From Vibrio hyugaensis (GTDB taxonomy: Bacteria; Pseudomonadota; Gammaproteobacteria; Enterobacterales; Vibrionaceae), in contig NZ_CP025794.1 of assembly GCF_002906655.1 (NCBI RefSeq), positions 1,550,001 to 1,614,000 of the forward strand: a stretch of 64,000 nt of DNA. The letters are read 5' to 3'. Shown here piece by piece: positions 17,100 to 27,800 of this stretch. The position numbers and the translations under genes are program-made. Numbering within the stretch: the stretch's first letter is position 1; every line of letters starts with the position of its first letter. Below the pieces are notes generated by a model that worked only from the letters and a program-made list of their open reading frames with translations, was not told where the DNA came from and ran no database searches.

Positions 17100-18623
17100 C
17101 TATTGCTCTACTGTTGCTTGCTCTAACGTTGGTGAAGATTGCTGCTTAGAGAGCACCAAGTAAATGGCAAACTGCACGACTATTGCCACCAGCACAATCA
17201 CAGGAGAAGCCATCACACCCGCAACAAGGAAGCTCGTCAGGGCGATAGCGCCGTTGAGTACCGCATAAGGCAACTGGGTTCTAAAGTGCTCATACTGCTC
17301 ACAACCTGCCCCTGTAGAGGACAAGATGGTGGTTTCTGAAATCGGTGAGCAGTGGTCACCAAATAAGCCGCCAGATAGCACCGCACCGATACACACCAAC
17401 AATGGTGCATCAATCGCCACTGCGGTTGGAATGACCAATGGCATCATGATGGCAAAAGTACCCCACGACGACCCCGTAGCAAAGGAAATAATACCCGCCA
17501 ATAAAAACGCCACAGCAGGCAATAGCCAGTATGGGAAGCCAGCTTGTGCTTGCTCTGCAATATAGGCCGCAGCACCAAGCTCTTTACCGACAGAACTCAG
17601 TGACCAAGCCAGCACCAAGATCACCGCAACGGACATCATGTTCGACATCCCTTTTAGGTAAACCTGAATACCATCAGAGAGTTTTCTCACACCATAAAAC
17701 GCCATCAGGCTGATCAAAGTAATCGCAGCAAAGAAATACGACGACGACAGTGCTGCACGGAAAGTTGAGCCTGCTACTTTCTGAAATGGAAAACCGTGAG
17801 GAACCAATATTGAACAAAGCACCACAAGCATAACGAGCAGCGGTGCCCAAACAAAACTTGTTTTTGCATTTTTATGCTCAAACACATTCAATGAATCTTG
17901 CACTTTTCCAAAATCAGAACCCTGCTCTGCAAGCTGCTCGGCTTTCGCCATTGGTCCAAAATCCAGTTTGAAGAAAGAGACAATCGGCACAATTGCGATC
18001 GCTAAAAAGGCATAAAACTGGTAAGGAATCGCGCCAATAAAGGCATCCCAATCACTGATACCCATATCCAGCGCATCAAACTCTTTTTGAATCAGGCTCA
18101 TGATGTAAACGCCCCAACCAATGAAAGGGATGAGGATAGCCACAGGGGATGAAGTGGAATCAATAATAAACGCAAGCTTCTGGCGGGAGACTTTCAGTTT
18201 ATCAAAAAGAGGACGAAAAACAGGGCCAACAATCAAAGGCGTACCAAGGTCAGAAAAGAAAATAACAACGCCTCCAAACCAAGCAGAAAGCTGCGCTTGG
18301 CATTTACTGGCAACCCATTGAGTGACCTTTTTAGCGAACGCCACGCCACCGCCAGATTTTTCCATCAAGGCCACAAAGCCACCAATAAAGACTAAGAGCA
18401 AAATGACGCCCGCATTGTAACTGTCAGTCAGTTGCGGTAACAGGTAACTTTTCATCAGTGCGCTAAACGAATCGAGCGGACCTTTATCGACGAATGTGCC
18501 TTCTAACATAGCCACACCACTAACAACGCCGGCAAAAAGACCGACAACAACGTTTCTTGTAGTTAGCGCGAGGACTAACGTAATAATGATGGGGATGAGG
18601 GAGGTAACTTCTGCCTGTTCCAT
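17100..18623 (-). CDS. NhaC-family Na+/H+ antiporter
   Basis: A 507-residue inner-membrane protein with about eleven hydrophobic spans. Segments such as IFFSDLGTPLIVGPVFRPL, SFATGSSWGTFAIMMPL and GGLFGDHCSPISETTILSST are typical of NhaC-type antiporters. These exchange sodium (in some members organic acids or amines) for protons. The ion specificity cannot be read from sequence. It is monocistronic with a weak ribosome site. A second family member is cut by the left window edge; the two differ clearly in sequence and are not a recent duplication. Confidence 0.85.
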   Translation of the reverse strand: MEQAEVTSLIPIIITLVLALTTRNVVVGLFAGVVSGVAMLEGTFVDKGPLDSFSALMKSYLLPQLTDSYNAGVILLLVFIGGFVALMEKSGGGVAFAKKVTQWVASKCQAQLSAWFGGVVIFFSDLGTPLIVGPVFRPLFDKLKVSRQKLAFIIDSTSSPVAILIPFIGWGVYIMSLIQKEFDALDMGISDWDAFIGAIPYQFYAFLAIAIVPIVSFFKLDFGPMAKAEQLAEQGSDFGKVQDSLNVFEHKNAKTSFVWAPLLVMLVVLCSILVPHGFPFQKVAGSTFRAALSSSYFFAAITLISLMAFYGVRKLSDGIQVYLKGMSNMMSVAVILVLAWSLSSVGKELGAAAYIAEQAQAGFPYWLLPAVAFLLAGIISFATGSSWGTFAIMMPLVIPTAVAIDAPLLVCIGAVLSGGLFGDHCSPISETTILSSTGAGCEQYEHFRTQLPYAVLNGAIALTSFLVAGVMASPVIVLVAIVVQFAIYLVLSKQQSSPTLEQATVEQ

Positions 18624-18743
18624 AGCAATACCAACTTTAATATTTAAACACTAAAAATGAATATACATTCAACAATCTCGCATGTATATCTTTTCTAATA
18701 AAAAAGTTGAGACCTGCGTTCACACTTTTCAGGCATAAAAAAA

Positions 18744-18759
18744 CCAGCCCGAAGGCTGG
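18744..18759 (-). terminator. Terminator downstream of guaA
   Basis: The stem CCAGCC/GGCTGG has a CGAA loop. On the minus strand seven Ts follow. It lies about 165 bases after guaA, beyond the ERIC-like element, so the repeat is probably transcribed as the guaA 3' untranslated region. Confidence 0.85.
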
Positions 18760-18802
18760 CTTTACTATTTTAATCTTTACGTCAAATACGAAAACTAATT
18801 CC

Positions 18803-18919
18803 CAAAATAGTTGGAGTTGCAACTAGGCGACAAGCCATTTCAGCCCTATGAGCATAGGTTTACTATGTGATTAGGGTGAAATGGAGAAGTCAACAACGTT
18901 GCTACTTCAAATATGAAGG
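18803..18919. repeat. ERIC-like intergenic palindromic repeat
   Basis: About 117 bases form one long imperfect palindrome. The outer arms are GTTGGAGTTGCAACTAGG-like on the left and CAACGTTGCTACTTCAAATA-like on the right. The inner arms are CATTTCA/TGAAATG, CCCTA/TAGGG and CATAG/CTATG around GTTTA. The outer arms match, from memory, those of Vibrio ERIC elements, while the centre differs from the usual form. It ends a few bases from the guaA stop. Confidence 0.7.
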
Positions 18920-18924
18920 GAATA

Positions 18925-20478
18925 TTATTCCCATTCGATTGTCGCTGGTGGCTTACCAGAGATGTCGTAAACCACGCGAGAAATACCTTCAACTTCGTTG
19001 ATGATACGGTTAGAAACCTTACCTAGGAAGTCGTATGGTAGGTGCGCCCAATGCGCAGTCATAAAGTCGATAGTTTCTACCGCACGTAGAGATACAACCC
19101 AATCGTACTTACGACCGTCGCCCATTACACCTACAGAACGAACTGGTAGGAATACCGTGAACGCTTGAGATACTTTGTTGTATAGGTCCGCAGCGTGTAA
19201 CTCTTCAATGAAGATAGCGTCTGCACGACGTAGCAAGTCACAGTACTCTTTCTTGATTTCACCAAGAACACGAACGCCTAGACCAGGACCTGGGAATGGG
19301 TGGCGATAAAGCATGTTGTATGGAAGACCAAGCTCTAGGCCGATCTTACGAACTTCATCTTTGAACAGCTCACGAAGTGGCTCAACAAGACCCATTTCCA
19401 TGTCATCTGGAAGACCACCCACATTGTGGTGTGATTTGATCACGTGCGCTTTACCAGTCTTAGATGCAGCAGATTCGATAACGTCTGGGTAAATCGTACC
19501 TTGAGCTAGCCATTTCGCGTTTTTCAGCTTCTTAGACTCTTCATCGAATACGTCTACGAATACGTGACCGATTGTCTTACGCTTCTCTTCAGGATCCGCT
19601 TTGCCTTCTAATGCATTTAGGAAACGCTCTTCTGCGTCAACTTTGATGATGTTCAGGCCGAACTTGTCGCCAAACATATCCATAACTTGTTGACCTTCGT
19701 TTAGACGAAGCAAACCGTTATCTACAAATACACACGTTAGCTTGTCACCGATTGCACGGTGAACCAGCATCGCTACTACAGATGAATCCACACCACCAGA
19801 TAGACCTAGGATAACTTCGTCGTCACCCACTTGCTCTTTAATACGAGCAACCGCGTCTTCGATGATAGATTCAGAAGTCCATAGACGCTCACAGCCACAT
19901 ACGCCAAGAACGAAGTTCTCTAGCATTTGTAGGCCGCCTTTCGTGTGCGTTACTTCTGGGTGGAACTGAACGCCGTAGTATTTCTTCTCTTCATTCGCCA
20001 TCGCAGCGTACGGACATGTGTCTGTCTCACCGACTTTCACGAAGTCAGCAGGAATTTCGACTACTTTGTCACCGTGGCTCATCCACACGTCTTGAGTTAG
20101 CTCAAGATCTTTAAACAGTGCAGATTCACCAGAAACTTTAACTTGTGCGTAGCCGAATTCACGTTCAGTAGAACCCGCTACTTTACCACCTAGCTGCTCA
20201 GCCATAGTTTGCATGCCGTAACATACACCTAGTACTGGCACACCAGAGTCAAATACGTATTGAGGAGCGCGTGGAGAGTTATCTTCCGTTACGCTTTCTG
20301 GACCACCAGATAGGATAATACCGTCTGGATTGAATTCACGAATATCCGCTTCTTCAACGTCCCAGCTCCACAGTTCACAGTAAACACCGATTTCACGTAC
20401 ACGGCGCGCTACTAGCTGAGTGTACTGAGAACCGAAGTCCAAGATCAGAATACGTTGGTCATGAATATTTTTAGTCAT
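18925..20478 (-). CDS. guaA: GMP synthase (glutamine-hydrolysing)
   Basis: A 517-residue enzyme that aminates XMP to GMP with glutamine and ATP. An N-terminal class I glutamine amidotransferase domain (about 9-200) has the nucleophile in GVCYGMQ and the His/Glu of [11 protein letters not shown]. The ATP pyrophosphatase domain has the P-loop LSGGVDSSV near residue 230, and the C-terminal dimerisation domain ends PPATIEWE. The length is standard. It follows guaB by about 126 bases in the usual guaBA order. An ERIC-like element and terminator lie downstream. Confidence 0.97.
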   Translation of the reverse strand: MTKNIHDQRILILDFGSQYTQLVARRVREIGVYCELWSWDVEEADIREFNPDGIILSGGPESVTEDNSPRAPQYVFDSGVPVLGVCYGMQTMAEQLGGKVAGSTEREFGYAQVKVSGESALFKDLELTQDVWMSHGDKVVEIPADFVKVGETDTCPYAAMANEEKKYYGVQFHPEVTHTKGGLQMLENFVLGVCGCERLWTSESIIEDAVARIKEQVGDDEVILGLSGGVDSSVVAMLVHRAIGDKLTCVFVDNGLLRLNEGQQVMDMFGDKFGLNIIKVDAEERFLNALEGKADPEEKRKTIGHVFVDVFDEESKKLKNAKWLAQGTIYPDVIESAASKTGKAHVIKSHHNVGGLPDDMEMGLVEPLRELFKDEVRKIGLELGLPYNMLYRHPFPGPGLGVRVLGEIKKEYCDLLRRADAIFIEELHAADLYNKVSQAFTVFLPVRSVGVMGDGRKYDWVVSLRAVETIDFMTAHWAHLPYDFLGKVSNRIINEVEGISRVVYDISGKPPATIEWE

Positions 20479-20604
20479 TTTGAGCAGTCTTATAAGCTAG
20501 GTTATTAAAACGGAGGCGAGTGTACTCGCCTCTTATTAATGCTTCAAGGAAAAAAGCAAACGTTTACGTCGAGTGTATAGGTTTTATTTTTACAACAGTA
20601 AAAA

Positions 20605-22068
20605 TTAACCGCGACGGTAGTTTGGAGCTTCCTTAGTGATTTGAACGTCGTGTACGTGTGATTCAGCCATGCCCGCACCTGAGATACGAACAAATTCAGC
20701 TTTAGTACGCATATCTTCAATCGTTGCAGAGCCAGTAAGACCCATGCTTGAACGTAGACCACCCATTTGTTGGTGTACGATTTCTTTTAGACGACCTTTG
20801 TATGCGATACGACCTTCGATACCTTCTGGTACTAGCTTGTCTGCTGCATTGTCAGACTGGAAGTAACGGTCAGATGAACCTTGAGACATCGCACCAAGAG
20901 AGCCCATGCCACGGTAAGACTTATAAGAACGACCGTTGTAAAGAATCACTTCACCCGGTGCTTCTTCTGTACCTGCGAACATTGAACCAACCATCACACA
21001 AGATGCGCCAGCCACGATTGCTTTACAGATGTCACCAGAGAAACGGATACCGCCGTCAGCGATAACTGGAATGCCGAATGAATTCGCCACTTCTGCCGCG
21101 TCTGCGATTGCTGTTACTTGAGGAACACCAACACCCGTTACGATACGAGTTGTACAGATTGAACCAGGGCCGATACCAACTTTAACTGCGCTAACGCCCG
21201 CTTCGATAAGTGCCTTAGCACCAGCACCTGTCGCAACGTTACCACCGATGATGTCTAGATCTGGGTAAGCAGCACGAGTTTCGCGGATACGGTTTAGTAC
21301 ACCTTCAGAGTGACCGTGTGAAGAGTCGATAAGTAGAACGTCAACACCAGCTTCAACCAAAGCAGCAACACGCTCTTCGTTACCAGCGCCAGCACCAACA
21401 GCTGCGCCAACACGTAGGCGACCACGCTCATCTTTACATGCGTTTGGTTTACGTTCTGCTTTGTGGAAGTCTTTCGCAGTGATCATACCGGTTAGTTGGA
21501 AATCATCATTCACAACCAGTACTTTTTCAACGCGTGCTTCGTGCATCTTTTCTTGCACTTCTTCACGAGTTGCACCTTCTTTAACTGCTGCAAGGTTTTC
21601 TTTTGCTGTCATTACTGACGACACTTTCTTAGAAAGATCAGTAACAAAGCGCACATCACGACCAGTGATAATGCCTACAAGCTCGTTGTTCTCTGTGATG
21701 ACAGGGAAACCAGCGAAGCCGTGTTTTTCAGTTAGAGCTACCACGTCAGCGATTGTCGCTTCAGGGTTTACCGTTACTGGGTCAGAAACGACACCAGCTT
21801 CGAACTTCTTAACTTTACGAACTTCAGCAGCTTGCTGCTCAATAGACATGTTTTTGTGGATAAAGCCAATGCCACCCTCTTGCGCTAGCGCGATAGCTAG
21901 ACGAGCTTCAGTAACAGTGTCCATAGACGCTGAAATCATTGGGATGTTTAGGGTGATGTTCTTAGTCAACTGAGTGCGAAGATCAGCTGTGTTTGGGAGA
22001 ACAGTGGAGTGAGCTGGCACGAGTAGTACGTCATCGAATGTCAGCGCTTCTTTGGCAATTCTTAGCAT
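20605..22068 (-). CDS. guaB: IMP dehydrogenase
   Basis: A 487-residue NAD-dependent enzyme that makes XMP from IMP, the committed step to GMP. A (beta/alpha)8 barrel holds an inserted CBS pair (about 93-205) and the catalytic cysteine in GPGSICTTR, followed by the mobile flap ([11 protein letters not shown]). The start ATG at 22068 ([21 protein letters not shown]) matches the family; a longer frame to 22116 would add 16 unrelated residues. It is divergent from xseA. A -10 TATAAT and a PurR-like box lie upstream. Confidence 0.97.
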   Translation of the reverse strand: MLRIAKEALTFDDVLLVPAHSTVLPNTADLRTQLTKNITLNIPMISASMDTVTEARLAIALAQEGGIGFIHKNMSIEQQAAEVRKVKKFEAGVVSDPVTVNPEATIADVVALTEKHGFAGFPVITENNELVGIITGRDVRFVTDLSKKVSSVMTAKENLAAVKEGATREEVQEKMHEARVEKVLVVNDDFQLTGMITAKDFHKAERKPNACKDERGRLRVGAAVGAGAGNEERVAALVEAGVDVLLIDSSHGHSEGVLNRIRETRAAYPDLDIIGGNVATGAGAKALIEAGVSAVKVGIGPGSICTTRIVTGVGVPQVTAIADAAEVANSFGIPVIADGGIRFSGDICKAIVAGASCVMVGSMFAGTEEAPGEVILYNGRSYKSYRGMGSLGAMSQGSSDRYFQSDNAADKLVPEGIEGRIAYKGRLKEIVHQQMGGLRSSMGLTGSATIEDMRTKAEFVRISGAGMAESHVHDVQITKEAPNYRRG

Positions 22069-22183
22069 TTGCAATATCTCACAATTAGAGGAGTAGAAAG
22101 AACAATCCAATCTCATCGTTTCGCATAATGAGGGTAACCAGTTTTAGGTTGTTGGCTACATTTGGATTAGATATTGCGGAGGG

Positions 22184-22212
22184 ATTATACGGTTAACGCA
22201 ATCGCTTGACCA
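22184..22212 (-). promoter_or_regulatory. guaB promoter with possible PurR box
   Basis: On the minus strand a perfect -10 TATAAT (22184-22189) is preceded 17 bases earlier by a weak -35 TGGTCA (22207-22212). The plus-strand 16-mer ACGCAATCGCTTGACC (22196-22211) partly matches the PurR consensus ACGCAAACGTTTNCGT and would cover the spacer and -35. The promoter is more secure than the operator. Confidence 0.45.
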
Positions 22213-22233
22213 CAAATTTTTTAATTTTTTTTC

Positions 22234-22263
22234 TTGCAATTACCCCCTTGCTATGTATTATAT
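22234..22263 (+). promoter_or_regulatory. Candidate xseA promoter
   Basis: A -35 TTGCAA (22234-22239) and a -10 TTATAT (22258-22263) or overlapping TATTAT lie about 40 bases before the xseA GTG, after a T-rich tract. Confidence 0.4.
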
Positions 22264-22301
22264 TGCCGCTAATTTCCATACTCACGTCTACGGAATTAGC
22301 T

Positions 22302-23633
22302 GTGCTCTCCCAGACCAATCAAAACATCTTCACTGTTTCTCGACTCAATGCGGAAGTCCGCCTGTTACTTGAAAACGAAATGGGGATAGTCTGGCTTGTC
22401 GGAGAGATATCCAACTTCTCAGCTCCTGTCTCTGGTCACTGGTACCTCACCCTTAAAGATTCTCGCGCTCAAGTTAAATGTGCCATGTTCCGTGGTAACA
22501 ATCGTCGCGTCACTTTCAAACCTGCTAACGGCAATCAAGTATTAGTTAAAGCACGTCTGTCTCTGTATGAGCCACGTGGTGACTATCAATTGATCATCGA
22601 AAGTATGCAGCCAGAAGGCGATGGTCGTCTGCAACAAGAGTTTGAAGCACTTAAGATGAAGCTGGCGGCAGAAGGCTTGTTTGCTCAAACCAATAAGCAG
22701 CCCTTACCAGAACACCCAAAACGCGTTGGTGTGATTACCTCAAAAACCGGTGCTGCACTTTACGACATCTTAGACGTATTGAAACGCCGTGATCCTTCCC
22801 TACCCGTGGTAGTTTACCCAACCATGGTGCAAGGTGAAGAAGCGGCCATTCAAATTGCGCAGGCAATCGGCCGTGCAAACAGTCGTGACGAATGTGATGT
22901 ATTGATTGTTGGTCGTGGCGGCGGCTCGTTAGAAGACCTTTGGTGCTTTAACAACGAAATTCTTGCTCGCACTATTGCTGCAAGCCAAATTCCGATCATC
23001 AGTGCAGTTGGTCATGAGGTTGACGTGACTATTGCCGACTTTGTAGCGGACATGCGAGCGCCGACTCCATCAGCGGCGGCTGAATTGGTAAGCCGCGATA
23101 ACAGCCACAAAGATCAAGCTTTGGTGACTCGCCAACATAAGCTAGCCAGTGCAATGCGTTACTACCTAGCGCAACAAAAACAGCAATCGGCTCAACTGAT
23201 GCACCGTTTAGAGCGCCAACATCCAAGCTATCAATTGCAACGCCAGACGCAACAACTTGATGAGTTGGAGATGCGCCTACAACGCGCGATGCAACGATTC
23301 ATTACTACACGCCAACAAGCTGTTGAGCGTAAGCATCATCGCCTACAACTGAACTCACCAGTAAAGCGCTTGGCTGAGCAGAAGTCGAAGCTTGATCGAG
23401 TTGAGCAAAAATTGCTGGATGCGATGGACCGTAAGTTACTGACCATGCGCCATCAACTGGCAATCGCGGCAGAGAAGCTAGATACGGTAAGCCCACTGGC
23501 AACGCTAAAACGTGGCTACTCGATTACTCAAACTGAGCAAGGTCAGGTTGTTACCCAGGCGAAAGATGTAAAAATGGGCGACGTTTTAGTCACCCGCTTA
23601 TCTGATGGTGAGCTTCGCTCAACCGTTAATTAA
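22302..23633 (+). CDS. xseA: Exodeoxyribonuclease VII large subunit
   Basis: A 443-residue large subunit of the single-strand nuclease ExoVII. The N-terminal OB-fold ([21 protein letters not shown], about 25-100) binds DNA, the catalytic domain has [13 protein letters not shown] and [13 protein letters not shown], and a long coiled-coil arm (about 250-400) follows. I choose the GTG at 22302 because homology begins at [15 protein letters not shown] and a CGGA site lies upstream; the open frame back to 22206 codes only a hydrophobic stretch without homology. The small subunit xseB is not in the window. Its stop overlaps that of the convergent zinc-ribbon gene. Confidence 0.93.
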   Translation: MLSQTNQNIFTVSRLNAEVRLLLENEMGIVWLVGEISNFSAPVSGHWYLTLKDSRAQVKCAMFRGNNRRVTFKPANGNQVLVKARLSLYEPRGDYQLIIESMQPEGDGRLQQEFEALKMKLAAEGLFAQTNKQPLPEHPKRVGVITSKTGAALYDILDVLKRRDPSLPVVVYPTMVQGEEAAIQIAQAIGRANSRDECDVLIVGRGGGSLEDLWCFNNEILARTIAASQIPIISAVGHEVDVTIADFVADMRAPTPSAAAELVSRDNSHKDQALVTRQHKLASAMRYYLAQQKQQSAQLMHRLERQHPSYQLQRQTQQLDELEMRLQRAMQRFITTRQQAVERKHHRLQLNSPVKRLAEQKSKLDRVEQKLLDAMDRKLLTMRHQLAIAAEKLDTVSPLATLKRGYSITQTEQGQVVTQAKDVKMGDVLVTRLSDGELRSTVN

Positions 23634-23854
23634 CGGACTTTTTGAAACTCAAATCGAACACGTGATTTCGATTTGAGTTCATTACAACTATTGCAGAAAT
23701 AGTTAGCCGCACCGCAAGCTTGCAGCTTTTCTAGTTCAGCATCGCAATCTGGACAAAATCCCACTTTCTTATAATCCGACTCACATTGATTACAGTGGTA
23801 TTGACCTGTCCACTCCAGCTCAATATCGCATGTTGGGCAAATATTCGGTTGCAT
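23630..23854 (-). CDS. YfgJ-like zinc-ribbon protein
   Basis: A 74-residue protein built from zinc ribbons. The pairs CPTC and CNQC form one site, and CPDC with a later CNSC form a second. E. coli has a similar small zinc-ribbon protein, YfgJ, in the same der-xseA neighbourhood, which supports orthology. No enzymatic function is known to me. Its stop codon overlaps the xseA stop in the palindrome TTAATTAA, so no terminator separates the two genes and antisense read-through is possible. Confidence 0.8.
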   Translation of the reverse strand: MQPNICPTCDIELEWTGQYHCNQCESDYKKVGFCPDCDAELEKLQACGAANYFCNSCNELKSKSRVRFEFQKVR

Positions 23855-23925
23855 GGTTACCCCTAAAAACTTCTATTTACTGACTCACAGTCTAATCATA
23901 CGGCAATCTTGTGCTTTGATCTTAA

Positions 23926-24930
23926 TCACGCTCGTTTGGCACGCTTGTTTTGATACATTGCCACATCAGCTTGTTGAATAAGCTGCTCTAACACTGCGCG
24001 TTCACTCGCTAAACTGCAAGCCCAACCAATACTTGCCCTAACTGAATATTCTTCTAAATGACAGATTTGGTTGAGCTCCGCTTCTAAACGGATACCAAAC
24101 TCTTGATAAGCGCGATCATCAGCAAAGCAGCTAAACCCAACAAACTCATCCCCTCCATATCTCCCTATCACTGAACATGAACGAAAGACCTGCTTTAAAT
24201 GCTCAGCCACTAAAATAAGCACTTGGTCACCCGCTTCATGACCAAAACGATCGTTGATGTACTTAAATTCATCGATATCGACAAAAAAGCAACCGACAAC
24301 GGCATTCCGGCCACATTCACCATTCACTTTGTGGTCAACCTCGGCCAATAAAGCTCGACGATTGAAACAGTGAGTTAATGAATCTCGACTAGCATGAAAG
24401 TGGAGCTGCTCTTCCAGGCGAAACTTCTCCAATGCAATCGCATACAAAGCCGCAAGCATTTCTAGTACTTCAATTTCATAAGGGTGCGGTGTTGATGGCT
24501 CAGTACTGTAGACCGCAAATGTACCAAGCACATGACCATCGGAAGCAATAATAGGGACAGACCAACAAGAATGCAGATTCGCTCGCTGAGTAAATTTAAG
24601 AAAAGCCGCCCAGTTAACATGATGATCAATATCACTCACTACAACGGTTTGCTTTAAAAATGCGGCAGCCCCACAAGAACCAATATCAGGTCCAATAGGA
24701 ACTCCTTCAATCGCTTGGTTATAAAAATCAGGCAAATGCGGGGCAAATTCTAAATGAAGTGTGTTTGTATCTGGCTGTAATCGTAATATTGAAGCTTGCC
24801 TCTTTCCGAACAAATGTTCACTTAACTCAATCACTTCATGATTAAGTTTATCGCGACTCATCCCAAGAGCAAGCTTACCTAAAAGACGATTGACTGCTCG
24901 GTGAGCATCTAACAGTCTATCTTTATCCAT
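23926..24930 (-). CDS. GAF-GGDEF diguanylate cyclase
   Basis: A 334-residue soluble signalling protein. An N-terminal GAF-like sensor domain (about 15-170, with GPDIGSCGAAAF and SCWSVPI) is joined to a GGDEF domain (about 180-334) whose active-site motif RYGGDEF (257-263) is intact. It should make cyclic di-GMP from GTP. The product-inhibition site RxxD nine residues before GGDEF reads R250-S-C-S253, so feedback control is probably absent. There is no membrane segment. The GAF ligand is unknown. It is monocistronic. Confidence 0.9.
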   Translation of the reverse strand: MDKDRLLDAHRAVNRLLGKLALGMSRDKLNHEVIELSEHLFGKRQASILRLQPDTNTLHLEFAPHLPDFYNQAIEGVPIGPDIGSCGAAAFLKQTVVVSDIDHHVNWAAFLKFTQRANLHSCWSVPIIASDGHVLGTFAVYSTEPSTPHPYEIEVLEMLAALYAIALEKFRLEEQLHFHASRDSLTHCFNRRALLAEVDHKVNGECGRNAVVGCFFVDIDEFKYINDRFGHEAGDQVLILVAEHLKQVFRSCSVIGRYGGDEFVGFSCFADDRAYQEFGIRLEAELNQICHLEEYSVRASIGWACSLASERAVLEQLIQQADVAMYQNKRAKRA

Positions 24931-25226
24931 CGTATTGCGTATTCACATTGTTATTATGTTTGTTAGCTAGGAATATAATAAATCTATTAATATTACACAG
25001 GTAGCTAACTCACATTATGCGCACGCGACACTATAAAAGATCACATACTGATCTTCGGATATTTCCCCTTTGATCAGCGATCACCCCTTAAAAGAATATT
25101 TATATAACCACATACCGAAAGCATAAGTTACATATGCTGTCTTTCAATTTTATTTGGCATTTAAAACCAAACCAAACTCTTAAAAACCAAAATTTAAGAA
25201 TTTAATAAAAAGATCAAAATCCTAAT
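24931..25226. other. AT-rich intergenic region between GGDEF and AlaX genes
   Basis: No credible gene was found. It contains an inverted repeat GTTAGCTA/TAGCTAAC (24962-24969, 25002-25009) about 31 bases upstream of the GGDEF start, and several GATC words at 25040-25085. The repeat could be an operator. Confidence 0.4.
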
Positions 25227-26096
25227 TTAGCGTTTTACATCGGTGTGCATTTCAACTGTCTGTGCATCTACTTCCACTAGGGTGACTAGGATAGAACCAA
25301 AGTCATTCAAATGGCTCGCATGCGTTCCCCCACAAGGGATGACAGCGATTTCACCTTCACCCAAATCACACTGCCAATAACGTGAGTCCGTGAGGTGTTC
25401 CCCATGGCAATCGACAGTGATCGCAGCGTCTCTTTTTAACCAATCCCCCAACAGAACATTCACCTGTTGTTCGATACTTTTCAGGTCAGACAGCATATCT
25501 GCACTGTTTAAACCCCTTTTGCGGAGTGTTTTGCCTAAACGATACGTATCCAGACATTTGTCTTGGGTGACAAAACTGGTTTCTTGCGCATAGCTATTGA
25601 AATCGTAGTTACCATGCGGGTCTTTACGGTCAGCATCTTTACGCCAATAGTTCTGCGCCAGCACCTTATTGAGCGCAAGATATGCGATGTGTCCTGCGCT
25701 ATGACCGCGACTTAGAGACAGTTGGTATTCTTTGTCTACTTCCAGCAACGCAATATCACCAGCATCAAACGTATCGGTGAATGGCAAGACATGCACTACA
25801 ACAAACGCCCACCCTTCCGTATCACGTTTTACCGGAATAGCTTGGCCAATATATAACTCGCCGCTTGCTAGTTCTACAGCACCAACTTGGCAGTCAACCA
25901 CTTCAAACTTCATTCCTTTTATAGTTAGTGTGCCTTTATCCGCTGGATGATCTGGCCAAATATGGCTGACTGGATGAAAAGGCGTGACATCAGTAACAAC
26001 ATGGGTAGCTTCTGATGTAGATTGAACAAATTGTACGTGCGCCTCTAACTGCCAAGTTTGATGACAGAAGCGAGTCTTGGTTGCTGTTATTGCCAT
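25227..26096 (-). CDS. Alanyl-tRNA editing protein (AlaX-like)
   Basis: A 289-residue free-standing homologue of the alanyl-tRNA synthetase editing domain. The zinc ligands are visible as HSAGH (HxxxH, mid-protein) and CGGTH (CxxxH) near the C-terminus. An N-terminal beta-barrel part includes WPDHPADKGTLTIKG. AlaX proteins hydrolyse mischarged Ser- or Gly-tRNA(Ala). It lacks the synthetase catalytic domain and C-Ala domain, so it is not alaS. The C-terminal section TLVEVDAQTVEMHTDVKR is longer than in the smallest AlaX forms. It is a separate gene upstream of der. Confidence 0.85.
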   Translation of the reverse strand: MAITATKTRFCHQTWQLEAHVQFVQSTSEATHVVTDVTPFHPVSHIWPDHPADKGTLTIKGMKFEVVDCQVGAVELASGELYIGQAIPVKRDTEGWAFVVVHVLPFTDTFDAGDIALLEVDKEYQLSLSRGHSAGHIAYLALNKVLAQNYWRKDADRKDPHGNYDFNSYAQETSFVTQDKCLDTYRLGKTLRKRGLNSADMLSDLKSIEQQVNVLLGDWLKRDAAITVDCHGEHLTDSRYWQCDLGEGEIAVIPCGGTHASHLNDFGSILVTLVEVDAQTVEMHTDVKR

Positions 26097-26131
26097 GTGT
26101 TATTACTTCTTATAAAAGCTTCGAATAAAAA

Positions 26132-26157
26132 AATACCCAAGTCGAAACTTGGGTATT
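26132..26157 (-). terminator. Terminator of der
   Basis: The 11-bp stem AATACCCAAGT/ACTTGGGTATT has a CGAA loop. On the minus strand seven Ts follow. It lies 17 bases after the der stop. Confidence 0.9.
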
Positions 26158-26173
26158 CAAAATTTGATATCAA

Positions 26174-27670
26174 TTACTTGTTGCGATTTTTAACCGCAGA
26201 CATCATACGTTTGCGCTTACGCTCTTGAGAAAGAGTCAGTTTCCCGCCACGGTTCTCATATGGGTTATCGCTGTTTTGGAAGTTAATACGGATTGGTGTA
26301 CCCATGATTTCCAGCGACTTACGGAAGTAGTTCATCAAGTAACGTTTGTACGAATCAGGTAGATCGCGAACCATGTTACCGTGAACAACCACGATAGGTG
26401 GGTTGTAACCACCCGCGTGCGCGTACTTCAGTTTGATTCGACGGCCACGAACCATTGGTGGTTGGTGATCGTCTGTTGCCATCTTCATAATACGAGTCAG
26501 AACAGAAGTACCAACACGTGTCGTTGCCGACTTGTACGCTTCTTGAATCGACTCGAACAAGTGACCAACGCCTGTACCGTGCAATGCAGAGATAAAGTGA
26601 ATACGAGCAAAGTCAACAAAGCCTAAACGGCGGTCGAGTTCTTTCTTCACGTTCTCTTTTACATCGTTATCCAGACCGTCCCACTTGTTTACTGCTAGTA
26701 CGATTGAACGACCAGCATTCAGTGCGAAGCCAAGTAGGCTAAGATCTTGGTCAGAAATGTTTTCACGCGCGTCGATAACCAATAGAACCACGTTTGCATC
26801 TTCTACGGCTTTCAGCGTTTTAACAACAGAGAATTTTTCTACTGTTTCGTTGATACGACCACGACGACGTACGCCCGCAGTATCGATCAGCACATACTCA
26901 CGACCATCACGTTCCATTGGAATGTAGATAGAGTCACGAGTGGTTCCTGGCATGTCGTATACCACTACACGTTCTTCACCAAGAATACGGTTAGTCAGCG
27001 TTGATTTACCTACGTTTGGACGACCAATAATTGCCAGTTTGATTGGCTGATCTTGCAAACGTTTGAACTCAGCTTCTGCGTCTTCTTCGGTGTAATCTTC
27101 GATCGCTAACTCTTCATCTTCGAATTCAGTCAGATCTTCGATCTCACCTTCTTCAGACTCACTTGCCAGTAGATCATCGAAAAATGGCGCTAATGCACGC
27201 TCTAGCAATGCCGTTACACCACGACCGTGTGCCGCAGCGATTTGGTACATATCGTCAACACCAAGCTGCCAGAAATCGGCACATGCGGCGTCAGCATCAA
27301 TACCATCGATTTTGTTTACTACCAACATCGCTGGCTTTTCGATTTTACGCAGATGCGCAGCAATCGCTTCATCCGATGGCGTTAGTCCAGCACGACCGTC
27401 AACAAGGAACAGCACTACGTCAGCTTCATCAATAGCCGCTAACGATTGTTCTGCCATTTTTGTTTCTACGCCTTCTTCCGTACCATCAATACCACCGGTA
27501 TCAATAACGATGAATTCGTGTTCCTCACCAAGGCGAGCTTGGCCATATTTACGGTCACGCGTTAGGCCAGGGAAGTCCGCAACCAACGCATCACGAGTAC
27601 GAGTCAATCGGTTAAATAGCGTAGATTTACCTACGTTTGGACGCCCCACAAGAGCAACAACAGGTACCAT
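26174..27670 (-). CDS. der: Ribosome assembly GTPase Der (EngA)
   Basis: A 498-residue tandem GTPase needed for 50S ribosome assembly. Two G domains each show GRPNVGKST (near residues 8 and 215), DTGG or DTAG, and NKxD (NKID, NKWD). An acidic linker rich in Glu/Asp (about 170-200) separates them, and a KH-like domain with a basic tail ([15 protein letters not shown]) ends the protein. It is the last gene of the yfgM-bamB-der stretch but is separated from bamB by a terminator-like hairpin. Confidence 0.97.
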   Translation of the reverse strand: MVPVVALVGRPNVGKSTLFNRLTRTRDALVADFPGLTRDRKYGQARLGEEHEFIVIDTGGIDGTEEGVETKMAEQSLAAIDEADVVLFLVDGRAGLTPSDEAIAAHLRKIEKPAMLVVNKIDGIDADAACADFWQLGVDDMYQIAAAHGRGVTALLERALAPFFDDLLASESEEGEIEDLTEFEDEELAIEDYTEEDAEAEFKRLQDQPIKLAIIGRPNVGKSTLTNRILGEERVVVYDMPGTTRDSIYIPMERDGREYVLIDTAGVRRRGRINETVEKFSVVKTLKAVEDANVVLLVIDARENISDQDLSLLGFALNAGRSIVLAVNKWDGLDNDVKENVKKELDRRLGFVDFARIHFISALHGTGVGHLFESIQEAYKSATTRVGTSVLTRIMKMATDDHQPPMVRGRRIKLKYAHAGGYNPPIVVVHGNMVRDLPDSYKRYLMNYFRKSLEIMGTPIRINFQNSDNPYENRGGKLTLSQERKRKRMMSAVKNRNK

Positions 27671-27800
27671 AACAACCTCTACAATAATCTTTCTTCTGTA
27701 GTTATAGGTAACGACTTGCCTAATGCCAAATCAAACCAGCTTTTTACCTATAACCACGTCAGGAATAACTGTTAATAAATAATAATTTCAAACAACAAAA

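Noticed and set aside
16952..17149. 65-codon plus-strand frame beside the chitinase
   Set aside because: It overlaps the NhaC gene end and its terminator, has no ribosome site, and shows no protein-like features.
22206..22301. Upstream ATG start for xseA giving a hydrophobic N-terminus
   Set aside because: The extra residues look like a membrane segment with no homology, overlap the promoter, and the GTG at 22302 matches the family start.
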